Assembly (NCBI GenBank): GCA_016302435.1
Contig: JAEDNQ010000034.1
Coordinates: forward strand, 1 to 16,450
DNA length: 16,450 nt
Direction of reading: 5' to 3'
DNA from: Bacteroidaceae bacterium
GTDB taxonomy: Bacteria > Bacteroidota > Bacteroidia > Bacteroidales > Bacteroidaceae
Position 1 is the stretch's first letter. Every line of letters starts with the position of its first letter. Position numbers and translations under genes: made by a program. Below the pieces are notes generated by a model. The model was not told where the DNA came from. It made no database searches and saw only the letters and a list, made by a program, of their open reading frames with translations. Positions 7,069 through 15,565 of the stretch are shown one piece after another.

Positions 7069-8115
7069 ATGGTATTTACAGCACAACAAATAGCAAGTTT
7101 TACTGGTGGAACTGTCGAAGGCAATCCGGAAGCGGCAGTCAGTACATTTGCCAAGATAGAGGAGGGCACAGAGGGTGCTCTTTCCTTCCTCGCTAATCCA
7201 CAATACGAGGACTACATTTATGAGACGAAGTCTACAGTCGTACTTGTGAATGCAGACTTCAAGCCTAAGCGTGAGGTGAAGGCCACATTGGTGCGTGTCG
7301 CCAATGCCTATGAATCTGTAGCCAAACTTCTCCAGCTTTATGACAGCATGAAGCAGAAGAGGGTTGGCATCAGCTCATTAGCTTTCATTGACCCTTCTGC
7401 CAAGGTGGGTGAAAACTGTTACATAGGTCCTTTTGTGGCCATTGCCGAAGGTGTGGAGATAGGAGACGGTGTGGTGTTGCATCCGCATGTCACTATCGGC
7501 AGAAACGCTAAGGTTGGCAAAAACACGGAGATATATAGCAATGCTGTCATCTACCATGACTGCAAGGTGGGCGACAACTGCATACTTCACGCGGGCTCTG
7601 TAGTGGGCTCGGACGGATTCGGTTTTGCTCCTACTCCTGACGGATATGACAAGATTCCTCAGATAGGCATCGTGACCATTGAGGACAACGTGGAGATAGG
7701 TGCGAACACCTGCATCGACCGCTCCACCATGGGAAGCACCATCATCCGCAAGGGTGTGAAGCTCGACAACCTCGTGCAGATTGCGCACAATGTGGAGGTC
7801 GGCGCTAACACTGTCATGTCTGCACAGGTGGGTGTGGCTGGCAGCTCCAAGGTGGGCGAATGGTGCATGTTTGCGGGACAGGTGGGCATAGCTGGCCACA
7901 TCAAGGTGGGCGACCGTACTGTTCTCGGTGCTCAGTCGGGACTGGCCGGTGGCAATCTTGCTCGCAAGGGAGGTGCTACCATGATGGGCTATCCTGCCAT
8001 TGAGCACAGGAAGTTCGCCAAGAACATGGCTGCTCTCAACTCTCTGCCCGACTTGCTTAAGGAAGTGGCTGAGCTCAGACGGGAACTTGATGAGCTGAAG
8101 TCAAAGCAAAACTAA
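7069..8115 (+). CDS. lpxD: UDP-3-O-acylglucosamine N-acyltransferase
   Basis: LpxD adds the second 3-hydroxyacyl chain, from acyl-ACP, to UDP-3-O-acylglucosamine, the third step of lipid A synthesis, in the cytoplasm. The 348-residue product has the family plan: an N-terminal uridine-binding domain (about 1-100, with GALSFLANPQY at 37-46), a long left-handed beta helix made of hexapeptide repeats such as IGDGVV, VGDNCI and IGANTC (about 105-315), and a C-terminal helix rich in Leu, Glu and Lys. The catalytic histidine is His240 in DNLVQIAHNV, matching E. coli His239. The start follows an A-rich leader and a promoter box. It opens the lpxD, lpxC-fabZ, lpxA cluster and is divergent from purM. 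Confidence 0.97.
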   Translation: MVFTAQQIASFTGGTVEGNPEAAVSTFAKIEEGTEGALSFLANPQYEDYIYETKSTVVLVNADFKPKREVKATLVRVANAYESVAKLLQLYDSMKQKRVGISSLAFIDPSAKVGENCYIGPFVAIAEGVEIGDGVVLHPHVTIGRNAKVGKNTEIYSNAVIYHDCKVGDNCILHAGSVVGSDGFGFAPTPDGYDKIPQIGIVTIEDNVEIGANTCIDRSTMGSTIIRKGVKLDNLVQIAHNVEVGANTVMSAQVGVAGSSKVGEWCMFAGQVGIAGHIKVGDRTVLGAQSGLAGGNLARKGGATMMGYPAIEHRKFAKNMAALNSLPDLLKEVAELRRELDELKSKQN

Positions 8116-8282
8116 TCGTACTAACATACTAAAAATGATACGGTGCGAGTCTTTCAGCTCATGCTGAGTGTGCTGCGGCAGTCAGAGCTCTGGACGCTTG
8201 TCTGTCACTGCTGCATGCTCCGCCCGCTCAGGCCAAGAGCTGACCGCCCAATCATTAACCTTAAAGAATAAACCAAACAAGA
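8116..8282 (+). other. foldable spacer before lpxC-fabZ
   Basis: This 167-base gap is long for an operon. It can fold: TCAGCTC (8154-8160) pairs with GAGCTGA (8237-8243), enclosing GCGGCAGT (8175-8182) with ACTGCTGC (8207-8214, one G-T pair), whose loop holds the palindrome CAGAGCTCTG (8183-8192). No T-run follows, so it does not look like a terminator, and it matches no riboswitch class I can recognise. The last 40 bases are A-rich and unstructured, leading to the lpxC-fabZ start. Confidence 0.4.
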
Positions 8283-9665
8283 ATGCAAAAACAACAAACC
8301 CTCAAGGGTTCATTTACCCTGCAAGGCAAAGGCCTGCATACAGGACAGCACATCACAGCTGTCTTCTGTCCTGCAGGCGAGAATCATGGATATAAGATCC
8401 AGCGCACAGACCTCGAAGGTCAGCCCGTCATCGACTGCAATGCCGAGTTGGTGGGCGATACGCAGCGAGGCACTGTACTTGTAAAGAATGACATAAAGAT
8501 AAGCACAATCGAGCATGCCATGGCTGCCCTCTATGCCAGTGGCATTGACAACTGTCTCATCCAGCTTGATGGTCCGGAGATGCCCATCCTTGACGGAAGC
8601 GCTCTGCCTATCATCGAAGAGATACAGAAGGTGGGCCTTCAGGAGCAGGATGCCAAAAAGGACTATTATGTGGTAAAGCAGAAGATGGAGGTTAGGGGCG
8701 AGAATGGGGAACATCTCATTCTCCTGCCTGACGACCATTTCTGTGTCAACGCTCAGATCTCTTTCGACTCTCAGATTCTCGACAATCAGTTTGCTAACCT
8801 CGACTCGCTCGATGACTTTGCTGCTGAGATAGCCTCCGCTCGCACATTTGTCTTCGTCAGAGAGATAGAGCCTCTGCTCAACCTCGGGCTCATCAAGGGA
8901 GGCGACCTCGACAACGCCATTGTCATCTACGAAAGGGAGTTGCCTCAGGAAAGATATGACAAACTGGCTGACACGCTTGGCATACCACGAATGGATGCTA
9001 CCAAGCTTGGCTATATTAACCACAAGCCTCTGACTTGGAGCAATGAGACGGCTCGACATAAGTTGCTCGACATCATTGGCGACCTCGCTCTTGTGGGCAA
9101 GCCCATCCTCGGACGTGTCATAGCAACAAAGCCTGGCCATACAATAAATAATAAGTTCGCGCGCGCAATAAAGAAGGACATCAAGAAGCATGAGGTGCAG
9201 TGCCCCACATACAACCCCGACAGTGCTCCGCTCATGGATGTCAACAAGATTCGCTCTCTCTTGCCTCACCGCTACCCAATGCAGCTGGTGGACAAGGTCA
9301 TTGCTGTTGATGAGGAGGAAATAGTAGCAGTGAAGAATGTGACAAGCAACGAGCCTTTCTTCACAGGCCATTTCCCTCAGGAACCCGTCATGCCAGGTGT
9401 GCTCATCGTTGAGGCTATGGCACAGGCTGGTGGACTCCTCGTGCTCAACAATGTGGAGGAGCCAGAACGCTGGTCTACATATTTCATGAAGATAGACAAT
9501 GTCAAGTTCCGCCGCAAGGTGGTGCCAGGCGACACTCTCATCTTCAAGGTGAAGATGACGGCGCCGCTGCGTCGTGGCATAGCTTCCATGGCGGGTCTTG
9601 TCTTCGTAGGCGAGACTGTGGCAGCTGAGGCTGAGTTCACAGCGCAGATAGTGAAGAACAAGTAG
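8283..9665 (+). CDS. lpxC-fabZ: bifunctional LpxC deacetylase / FabZ dehydratase fusion
   Basis: The N-terminal part (about 1-305) is LpxC, the zinc amidase that removes the acetyl group from UDP-3-O-acyl-GlcNAc and commits the cell to lipid A synthesis. Zinc ligands fit His78 (IEHAMAALYASGIDN), His259 and Asp263 (ARHKLLDIIGD), and His285 in KPGHTINN matches the E. coli catalytic histidine. The C-terminal part (about 315-460) is FabZ, which dehydrates 3-hydroxyacyl-ACP: LPHRYPMQLVD (327-337), then the active-site stretch with His363 (TGHFPQEPVMPG) and Glu377 (VEAMAQAGG). The two join without a stop. The fusion is well known in Bacteroidetes and puts both users of 3-hydroxyacyl-ACP on one chain. 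The start ATG is preceded by an A-rich stretch. Confidence 0.97.
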   Translation: MQKQQTLKGSFTLQGKGLHTGQHITAVFCPAGENHGYKIQRTDLEGQPVIDCNAELVGDTQRGTVLVKNDIKISTIEHAMAALYASGIDNCLIQLDGPEMPILDGSALPIIEEIQKVGLQEQDAKKDYYVVKQKMEVRGENGEHLILLPDDHFCVNAQISFDSQILDNQFANLDSLDDFAAEIASARTFVFVREIEPLLNLGLIKGGDLDNAIVIYERELPQERYDKLADTLGIPRMDATKLGYINHKPLTWSNETARHKLLDIIGDLALVGKPILGRVIATKPGHTINNKFARAIKKDIKKHEVQCPTYNPDSAPLMDVNKIRSLLPHRYPMQLVDKVIAVDEEEIVAVKNVTSNEPFFTGHFPQEPVMPGVLIVEAMAQAGGLLVLNNVEEPERWSTYFMKIDNVKFRRKVVPGDTLIFKVKMTAPLRRGIASMAGLVFVGETVAAEAEFTAQIVKNK

Positions 9666-9757
9666 GGGTGGGGTGGTTGGCTCTGTTCCTCTTAGCTGAG
9701 GCGTTTGACTGAATGCCACCACTTAGTATTAACCATACAATATATAATATATACATT

Positions 9758-10531
9758 ATGTCAAAAATCAGTCCTTTGGCATGTATCGACCCTGAAGCAA
9801 AAATAGGGGAGAACTGCGAGATAGGTCCATTCTGTTTCATAGACAAGAATGTGGAGATAGGGGACAACAATGTGCTCATGAACAGTGTAACCCTTCTCTC
9901 CGGAACGCGTGTAGGCAACGGCAACACATTCTTCCCGGGAGCGGTGATTGGTGCTGTGCCTCAAGACCTTAAGTTCAGAGGAGAGGAAACATTCGTGGAG
10001 ATAGGAGATAACAACAAGATAAGAGAGAATGTTACTATCCATCGCGGCACAGCCAGCAAAGGCAAGACCGTCGTGGGCAGCAACAACCTTATCATGGAGA
10101 ATGCTCATATAGCTCACGACTGTTCGGTAGGCAATGGCATCATCATGGGCAACTCCACGAAGCTGGCTGGTGAGGTCATCGTTGATGACAATGCCATCAT
10201 CTCTGCTGTGGTGCTCGTGCATCAGTTCTGCCGCATAGGCGGCTACGTGATGGTGCAGGGCGGCACACGCACCAGCAAGGATATACCACCGTTCATCATG
10301 GCAGGTCGCGAGCCTGTGGCATACGCCGGACTCAACATTGTGGGTCTGCGACGCAGAGGCTTCAGCCGTGAGGTGATAGACAACATACACCATGCCTACC
10401 GCCTCATCTACCAATGCAACTTCACTGCCGAAGAGGCCATAGCTGCCATAAGGGAGGAGGTGCCAATGAGCAAGGAAATAGAATATATCATTGAGTTTGT
10501 AGGAAACTCTCAGAGGGGCATAGTGAGATAA
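9758..10531 (+). CDS. lpxA: acyl-ACP--UDP-N-acetylglucosamine O-acyltransferase
   Basis: LpxA moves a 3-hydroxyacyl chain from ACP to UDP-GlcNAc, the first step of lipid A synthesis. From the ATG at 9758 the product has 257 residues, the usual length, and begins MSKISPLACIDPEAKIG, which aligns with the family start. An earlier in-frame ATG at 9713 would add 15 unusual residues (several Ile, Tyr and Asn) and is not preferred. Hexapeptide repeats fill residues 2 to about 190; the catalytic histidine is His120 in AHIAHDC (E. coli His125), and the C-terminal helical domain follows (REPVAYAGLNIVGLRRRGFS). It lies 92 bases after lpxC-fabZ in the same cluster. Confidence 0.97.
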   Translation: MSKISPLACIDPEAKIGENCEIGPFCFIDKNVEIGDNNVLMNSVTLLSGTRVGNGNTFFPGAVIGAVPQDLKFRGEETFVEIGDNNKIRENVTIHRGTASKGKTVVGSNNLIMENAHIAHDCSVGNGIIMGNSTKLAGEVIVDDNAIISAVVLVHQFCRIGGYVMVQGGTRTSKDIPPFIMAGREPVAYAGLNIVGLRRRGFSREVIDNIHHAYRLIYQCNFTAEEAIAAIREEVPMSKEIEYIIEFVGNSQRGIVR

Positions 10532-10603
10532 CGTGCCTTGGAGATGTATTTGTTTTTCTGCATGACTCATTACGTCAGATAAAACAACGTCAACAGAAAC
10601 AGT

Positions 10604-11146
10604 ATGATATACAGATTTCTCATTATCTCTGATGAGGTGGATAACTTCATGAGAGAGATACAGTTAGATGCCAATGCAACGTTCCTCGACTTCCATCGTC
10701 TCATCATCAAGGCCTGCGGCTACGAGGACAATCAGCTCACCTCGTTCACTATCTGTGAGAGGGGATGGGAGAAAGGTGATGAAATCACCCTTGAGGAGAT
10801 GGACAGCTACACAGGCCGTGGCAACCGTATCATGGCAGATACAGAGTTGAGTGAATATCTTGAAGATGAGAAGCAGCATCTGCTCTATACTTTTGATACA
10901 TTGGCAGACCGTGTCTTCTTCATAGAGCTGGCTCAGATAGTGCATGGCAAGAATCTGAAAGAAGGAAAGATAAGCAGGTCAATAGGCGATGCTCCTCAGC
11001 AGGTCCTCGACTTTGACGAGATGCTCAACCGCAATCCTGTGTCGGCATCGGACAGTAGCCTTGGCTTAGATGATGAGCTGTACGGCAGTGAGGTTGACAC
11101 CAGTGAGATAGACCTTGAGGGATTTGACATCAGCGACGACTTTTAG
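10604..11146 (+). CDS. pRiA4b ORF-3-like family protein, unknown function
   Basis: This 180-residue protein resembles the plasmid pRiA4b ORF-3 family, also named IS1096 passenger TnpR-like in databases. Despite the name it shows no recombinase or transposase motif. Residues 1 to about 135 form the domain: an opening beta strand (YRFLIISDEV), a stretch matching the family core (ATFLDFHRLIIKACGY, 26-41), then FTICERGWEKG (48-58). The last 40 residues are very acidic (many Asp and Glu) and probably disordered. No signal peptide or membrane segment is seen. From memory, homologues often sit between lpxA and miaA in related genomes, which suggests a house-keeping role there. Confidence is fair for the family and nil for the function. 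Confidence 0.8.
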   Translation: MIYRFLIISDEVDNFMREIQLDANATFLDFHRLIIKACGYEDNQLTSFTICERGWEKGDEITLEEMDSYTGRGNRIMADTELSEYLEDEKQHLLYTFDTLADRVFFIELAQIVHGKNLKEGKISRSIGDAPQQVLDFDEMLNRNPVSASDSSLGLDDELYGSEVDTSEIDLEGFDISDDF

Positions 11147-11262
11147 TCGGGGCAATGATATGGCTTGACGCTCAATGCCACGCAACGCTCAATGCCCCGG
11201 AACGTAAAATGGCTCATAAAGTTTTTTACCTCGGGACAATGATATGGATTGACGCTCAATGC
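11147..11262. repeat. duplicated 32-base element before miaA
   Basis: Bases 11147-11178 and 11231-11262 are two direct copies of a 32-base sequence (begins TCGGGGCAATGATATGG, ends GCTCAATGC) with two differences and an offset of 84 bases. The 11-base core ACGCTCAATGC occurs a third time at 11185-11195. Bases 11148-11154 (CGGGGCA) are the inverted complement of 11193-11199 (TGCCCCG). The element fills nearly all of the gap between the pRiA4b ORF-3-like gene and miaA. No reading frame or promoter box is evident. It could be a dispersed intergenic repeat. Confidence 0.9.
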
Positions 11263-11287
11263 TCTATCTCTCTTATGTTCATGACAA

Positions 11288-12196
11288 ATGAAGACTCTCG
11301 TTGTACTGATAGGACCTACGGGTGTCGGCAAGACTGAGCTCAGCCTCTCTCTGGCCGAACACCTGCAGTGTCCCATCCTTAATGCTGATTCGCGTCAGAT
11401 ATTCAAAGACATAGAGATAGGCACGGCTGCGCCAACGGCTGATGAGCTGGCGCGGGTGAAGCACTATTTCGTACACACTCTTCCGCTTGACGGCTACTAC
11501 AGTGCGGCTCAGTATGAGGAGGATGTGCTCAATATTCTTGGAGAAGTCTTTGCAGAAGGCGATGTGGCCATAATGTCAGGAGGCAGCATGATGTATGTGG
11601 ACGCGGTGACCAAAGGCATAGATGACATACCGACGGTGGATGACGAAGTGAGAAGCCTCATAGCCCACCGGCTCGCCACCGAAGGGCTCGACCCTTTGCT
11701 TGCCGAGCTCAAGATACTCGACCCCTCATATTATGAAATCGTTGACCATCATAACCACAAGCGAGTCGTCCATGCTCTGGAGATATGTTACATGACAGGC
11801 GCTACCTACAGTTCGCTGCGTGTCAACAAAGTGAAAGAACGACCTTTCCGCATAATCAAGTTTGGACTGATGAGGGAGCGAGCCAGTCTCTTCTCTCGTA
11901 TCAACAGGCGAGTGGACATGATGATGCAGCAAGGTTTTATGGATGAGGCACAACGTGTGTATCACTTGCGCCATCTCAACTCGCTCAATACTGTGGGCTA
12001 TAAAGAACTCTTCAATGTCATAGACGGGACATGGGAACTGCCTATGGCTGTGGAACGCATCAAGAAGAACACCCGAGTATATGCCAAGAAACAGATGACA
12101 TGGTACAAGAGGGACGAAGACATCCATTGGCTCAATGCTGACACCATGAATGTTGACGCTATGCTGCAAACTATCTGTGCGGAGCTTAACACATAG
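11288..12196 (+). CDS. miaA: tRNA dimethylallyltransferase
   Basis: MiaA transfers a dimethylallyl group to N6 of A37 in tRNAs that read codons starting with U, which improves decoding accuracy. The 302-residue product is of normal length. It has the P-loop GPTGVGKT (9-16), the conserved NADSRQIF (32-39), GGSMMYVDA (98-106) in place of the GGTGLY-type loop, TVGYKE (235-240) and the tRNA-binding stretch TRVYAKKQMTWYKRD (262-276). The substrate helix reads HKRVVHALEI (157-166), with His162 where many proteobacterial enzymes have Arg; I believe this is common in the phylum. The start ATG gives the standard N-terminus right before the P-loop strand. It lies in the plus-strand cluster after the duplicated 32-base element. 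Confidence 0.96.
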   Translation: MKTLVVLIGPTGVGKTELSLSLAEHLQCPILNADSRQIFKDIEIGTAAPTADELARVKHYFVHTLPLDGYYSAAQYEEDVLNILGEVFAEGDVAIMSGGSMMYVDAVTKGIDDIPTVDDEVRSLIAHRLATEGLDPLLAELKILDPSYYEIVDHHNHKRVVHALEICYMTGATYSSLRVNKVKERPFRIIKFGLMRERASLFSRINRRVDMMMQQGFMDEAQRVYHLRHLNSLNTVGYKELFNVIDGTWELPMAVERIKKNTRVYAKKQMTWYKRDEDIHWLNADTMNVDAMLQTICAELNT

Positions 12197-12238
12197 GTGT
12201 GGGCAGCTAAGGAAAATGATACCTTTAAACAATAGAAT

Positions 12239-14629
12239 ATGAAATCATTAGTCAAGAGAATCTTTGCAGGATTCATTACTTGTATCGGCATTTCATGGCG
12301 CTGGTATGCCAGTCAATACAAGGGCAGATGGTATCAGAGGCTCATCACCCCCGTAGCCACCATGTTCGTATTGTTCTACCTTTATCTTGGCGCTGTATCT
12401 GTCAATTTCCTCGGGCTCTTTGGGGTCATGCCCACTATGGAGCTTCTACGCAATCCTGTCAGCAATGAGGCATCCTATATTTACAGTGCCGACAGTGTCC
12501 TGATGGGGAAGTTCTTCAATGAGAATCGTTCGCCCGTCACATTCAGGGAAATATCCCCCTATGTCATCGACGCGCTCATATCCACAGAGGACGAACGATT
12601 CTATGAGCATCACGGCATCGACTATGAGGGGCTCTTTGCTGCTGCACGCGACATTCTCAAGGGCAATCCTCGTGGTGCCAGCACCATCACCCAGCAGCTT
12701 GTCAAGAACCTGTTCAAGATTCGTTCGCAATATTCTACAGGGCTTGTCGGCAAGATACCAGGCCTTGGCATTGTGGTCATGAAGTCAAAAGAGTGGATTA
12801 CGGCCATAAAGATTGAGAAGATGTACAGCAAGGAAGAAATCCTCACGCTCTATCTCAATACAGTAGATTTTGGCAGCAACTCTTTTGGCATAAAGACGGC
12901 TGCCAAGACATATTTCAAGACAAAACCGCAGAATCTGACTGCAGAGCAAGCAGCCGTCCTCATCGGCTTGCTGAAAGCTACCACCACTTACAATCCCAAG
13001 GTCAACCCGCGCAACAGTTTGGCTCGCCGAAATGTCGTGCTCAACAACATGTTTGAGCATGGCAAACTCACACGCGAAGAGAAAGACTCTCTCTGCCAGT
13101 TGCCTATTGACCTCAATTTCAATGTGGAGAGGACATACGATGGCGAGGCGCAGTATTTCCGCGAAGCCATCAGAGATTATCTCGAACCATGGTGCGAGGA
13201 GAACAATGTTGACCTTTACTCTGATGGATTAAAGATTTACACCACCATCGACACTCGTCTGCAGAACTATGCTGAGAGAGCTGTCATGAAACAGATGGCA
13301 ACCATACAGAAACGCTTCAATCAGCACTGGGGCTCACAGACGCCTTGGCGAGATGAGCGCGGACAGGAAATAGCAGGTTTTATAGAGGACATAGCCAAAA
13401 GGAGTTCGTACTATAAGATTCTTTCAGCCAAATATCCTGACAGTCCCGACTCTGTCGACCACTACATGAACTTGCCTCACAAGGTCAAGCTCTTTGACTA
13501 TGGCAACAAACATCACGTCATCGAGATGGAGATGAGCACTATGGACTCCATACGTTACATGGTGCGCTTCATGCACTGCGGATTTGTGGCTATGGAGCCT
13601 CAGACCAGTTATGTGAGAGCCTGGGTGGGCGACATAGACTTCAACAGCTGGAAGTACGACAAAGTCACTGCCATGCGACAGCCTGGCTCTACCTTCAAGC
13701 TCTTCGTCTATGCGTCTGCCTTTGAGAATAGCGACGAGATGACCCCCATGACGTACTACCGTGATGATTATGTGGCATTGGAAGTGCCTGACACAAAGAG
13801 TCCTACTGGCAAGAAGACATGGCGACCTCATAATGCCAATGGTTACTGCACGGGAGCAAATATGCCGCTGAAGTCGGCTTTTGCCCAGTCTATCAACACG
13901 ATAGCGGTAAAAGTGGGACAGGATGCAGGCATAGACAATGTTGTGAAGACTGCACATGCCATGGGTATACGCAGCAAACTTGACGCTACACCTGCTTTGG
14001 CTCTCGGTGCTTCAGATGTCAATCTTCTCGAACTTGTCAACTCTTACTGCACCGTCATGAACGACGGCAAATACCGCAAGCCCATCCTTGTCACCAAGGT
14101 CGTCGACCGCTATGGTGAGGTAATCTATGACTGTGAAAAAGATGTGCCACAAGCTCTGCAGGCCATCAAGTACAAGACGGCTTTCTATATGCAGCGCATG
14201 CTTTATGCGGGAATGCATGAGCCAGGAGGCACCACAATGGCTCTGTGGGAATACATCCATTCGTATGACACGGAGATGGGCGGCAAGACCGGCACCTCAA
14301 GCAATCATTCTGACGCTTGGTTTGTGGGCTGCTCCCCTCGTCTCGTCGGAGGCGCATGGGTGGGAGGAGAATACCGATGCATCCATTTCCGAACAGGAAA
14401 GTTAGGACAGGCCACGCGCACGGCCCTGCCTGTATTTGGTTATTTCATGGATCGTGTTTTGGCTGACCCTGCTTTCCAGCATTATCATGCCAAATATCCT
14501 GAAGCAAAAGAAGATATACCTAAGAACACTTATATTGGCAGCGGAGTGTATATACCGTACAATCCAGCAGATTCTACAGCGGCAGAAACATCAGAAGATG
14601 GAGCCGTGCAGGGTGCGGATAGCATATAA
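12239..14629 (+). CDS. class A penicillin-binding protein (PBP1A-like)
   Basis: This is a bifunctional peptidoglycan synthase: it polymerises glycan strands from lipid II and cross-links the peptides, outside the inner membrane. The 796-residue product has one N-terminal membrane segment (about 37-60), no cleavable signal, then a GT51 transglycosylase domain with catalytic Glu117 (EDERFYEHHG), GASTITQQLVKN (146-157) and KIEKMYSKEEILTLYLN (191-207). The transpeptidase domain has the nucleophile motif SxxK at 484-487 (QPGSTFK), SIN at 551-553 and KTG at 683-685 (GGKTGTSSNHSDAW). The C-terminus is a short, low-complexity acidic tail. It begins 42 bases after miaA, so it is likely co-transcribed, though TACCTTTA just upstream weakly resembles a promoter box. 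A two-way terminator follows. Which paralogue it is (mrcA, ponA or pbpC-like naming) cannot be settled here. Confidence 0.95.
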   Translation: MKSLVKRIFAGFITCIGISWRWYASQYKGRWYQRLITPVATMFVLFYLYLGAVSVNFLGLFGVMPTMELLRNPVSNEASYIYSADSVLMGKFFNENRSPVTFREISPYVIDALISTEDERFYEHHGIDYEGLFAAARDILKGNPRGASTITQQLVKNLFKIRSQYSTGLVGKIPGLGIVVMKSKEWITAIKIEKMYSKEEILTLYLNTVDFGSNSFGIKTAAKTYFKTKPQNLTAEQAAVLIGLLKATTTYNPKVNPRNSLARRNVVLNNMFEHGKLTREEKDSLCQLPIDLNFNVERTYDGEAQYFREAIRDYLEPWCEENNVDLYSDGLKIYTTIDTRLQNYAERAVMKQMATIQKRFNQHWGSQTPWRDERGQEIAGFIEDIAKRSSYYKILSAKYPDSPDSVDHYMNLPHKVKLFDYGNKHHVIEMEMSTMDSIRYMVRFMHCGFVAMEPQTSYVRAWVGDIDFNSWKYDKVTAMRQPGSTFKLFVYASAFENSDEMTPMTYYRDDYVALEVPDTKSPTGKKTWRPHNANGYCTGANMPLKSAFAQSINTIAVKVGQDAGIDNVVKTAHAMGIRSKLDATPALALGASDVNLLELVNSYCTVMNDGKYRKPILVTKVVDRYGEVIYDCEKDVPQALQAIKYKTAFYMQRMLYAGMHEPGGTTMALWEYIHSYDTEMGGKTGTSSNHSDAWFVGCSPRLVGGAWVGGEYRCIHFRTGKLGQATRTALPVFGYFMDRVLADPAFQHYHAKYPEAKEDIPKNTYIGSGVYIPYNPADSTAAETSEDGAVQGADSI

Positions 14630-14645
14630 GCTTTTATATATATAA

Positions 14646-14699
14646 CATCCATAAAAAAGACAAGAAGCCTTCATGACCTCTTGTCTTTTTTTGTGGATG
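14646..14699. terminator. long two-way terminator between convergent genes
   Basis: Arms 14653-14665 (AAAAAAGACAAGA) and 14679-14691 are exact inverted complements with a 13-base loop. Beyond them CATCCA (14646-14651) pairs with TGGATG (14694-14699) across one T-G pair and one bulged T, giving a stem of about 20 base pairs. The A-rich left and T-rich right sides give a T-run on either strand, fitting its place between the plus-strand PBP gene and minus-strand aroE. Confidence 0.9.
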
Positions 14700-14723
14700 A
14701 CGCACGGTTGTTTTATTTCTTTT

Positions 14724-15482
14724 TCACTGTTCGCTACACTGCTCATTCCATATTTCCCATGAGGCTATTGCCTGGAGAATAAGCATTTCCAAGCCATTTT
14801 TGACCGTGGCTCCCTGTTCTGCTCCTTTCTTCATGAAGAGCGTCTCTTCGGGATTGTATACGAGGTCGTATAGAAGGTGGCGCGGTGTGAGGAGATGGTA
14901 GGGAAGTGGCGGGCACTCGTCGGTGTGGGGGTACATGCCAGAAGGAGTGCAGTTGACTATGACTTCATATTCGTTGAGGATGGAAGAGTCTATGTCAGCG
15001 TATGTGATGGCTCCATCTTTTGCGGTGCGGCTTACGAAGAGAGGGGTGATGTTGAGTTTTTCCTTCAGTCCGTAGCAGATGGCTTTGGACGCACCGCCTG
15101 TGCCGAGTATCAGGGCTTTCTTGTGGTGGGGCTGAAGGAGGGGGGTGATACTGTTGACGAAGCCAATGACATCGCTGTTGAATCCCTTGAGTTCTGTCCT
15201 TCCTTCTTTTCTTGTCACCTTGACCACGTTGACAGCTCCTATGGCACGTGCTTCTTGACTGATGTCATTCAGATATGCCATGACCTGTTGCTTGTAGGGT
15301 ATGGTGACGTTGAAACCGCAGAGATTGGGGTGATCTGTGAGGACCTGAGGAAGAAGTTCGATGGATGGAATCTCAAAGTTGAGATATTCTGCATCGATGT
15401 TCTCTTTGGCAAACTTGTCGCCAAAGAAGTTGCGTGAGAAGGAATGTCCGAGAGGGTATCCTACTAATCCGTATGTGTTCAT
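14724..15482 (-). CDS. aroE: shikimate dehydrogenase
   Basis: AroE reduces 3-dehydroshikimate to shikimate with NADPH, on the way to chorismate. From the ATG at 15482 the product has 252 residues and starts MNTYGLVGYPLGHSFS, which aligns with the family. Longer in-frame starts at 15542 or 15593 would add 20 or 37 unconserved residues, the latter overlapping ubiE, and are not chosen. Motifs: shikimate-binding HSFS (13-16), NVTIPYK with catalytic Lys64, FNSD with Asp104, the nucleotide-binding GTGGAS (127-132), NCTPSGM (177-183) and NGLEMLILQA (229-238). It is slightly shorter than E. coli AroE (272). It follows ubiE/menG by 83 bases and is probably co-transcribed with it; chorismate also feeds menaquinone. 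Confidence 0.96.
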   Translation of the reverse strand: MNTYGLVGYPLGHSFSRNFFGDKFAKENIDAEYLNFEIPSIELLPQVLTDHPNLCGFNVTIPYKQQVMAYLNDISQEARAIGAVNVVKVTRKEGRTELKGFNSDVIGFVNSITPLLQPHHKKALILGTGGASKAICYGLKEKLNITPLFVSRTAKDGAITYADIDSSILNEYEVIVNCTPSGMYPHTDECPPLPYHLLTPRHLLYDLVYNPEETLFMKKGAEQGATVKNGLEMLILQAIASWEIWNEQCSEQ

Positions 15483-15565
15483 TTTGTTCGAGTGTGTTCT
15501 GATAATTCTTTTGATGGTGGGGAGGTTTAAGTCCACCGACATAGTGGTGCGTTGGCTATGCCTAA

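Noticed and set aside
8310..9722. A 470-codon open frame on the minus strand opposite lpxC-fabZ.
   Set aside because: It lies wholly opposite a gene with intact catalytic motifs, its translation is rich in His, Leu and Cys with no known motif, and such frames arise from the codon bias of the real gene. The same holds for long antisense frames opposite lpxA (9761-10570), pyrF (3895-4518), prfA (5140-5682), lpxD (7378-8007) and aroE (14877-15437).
9713..9757. An earlier in-frame start for lpxA adding 15 residues.
   Set aside because: The added residues are not part of the family N-terminus, whereas the ATG at 9758 gives the standard beginning and the usual length.
10604..11146. A mobile element, because the family is named after a plasmid and an IS1096 passenger gene.
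   Set aside because: There is no transposase, no flanking inverted repeats of an insertion sequence, and the gene sits in a house-keeping cluster.
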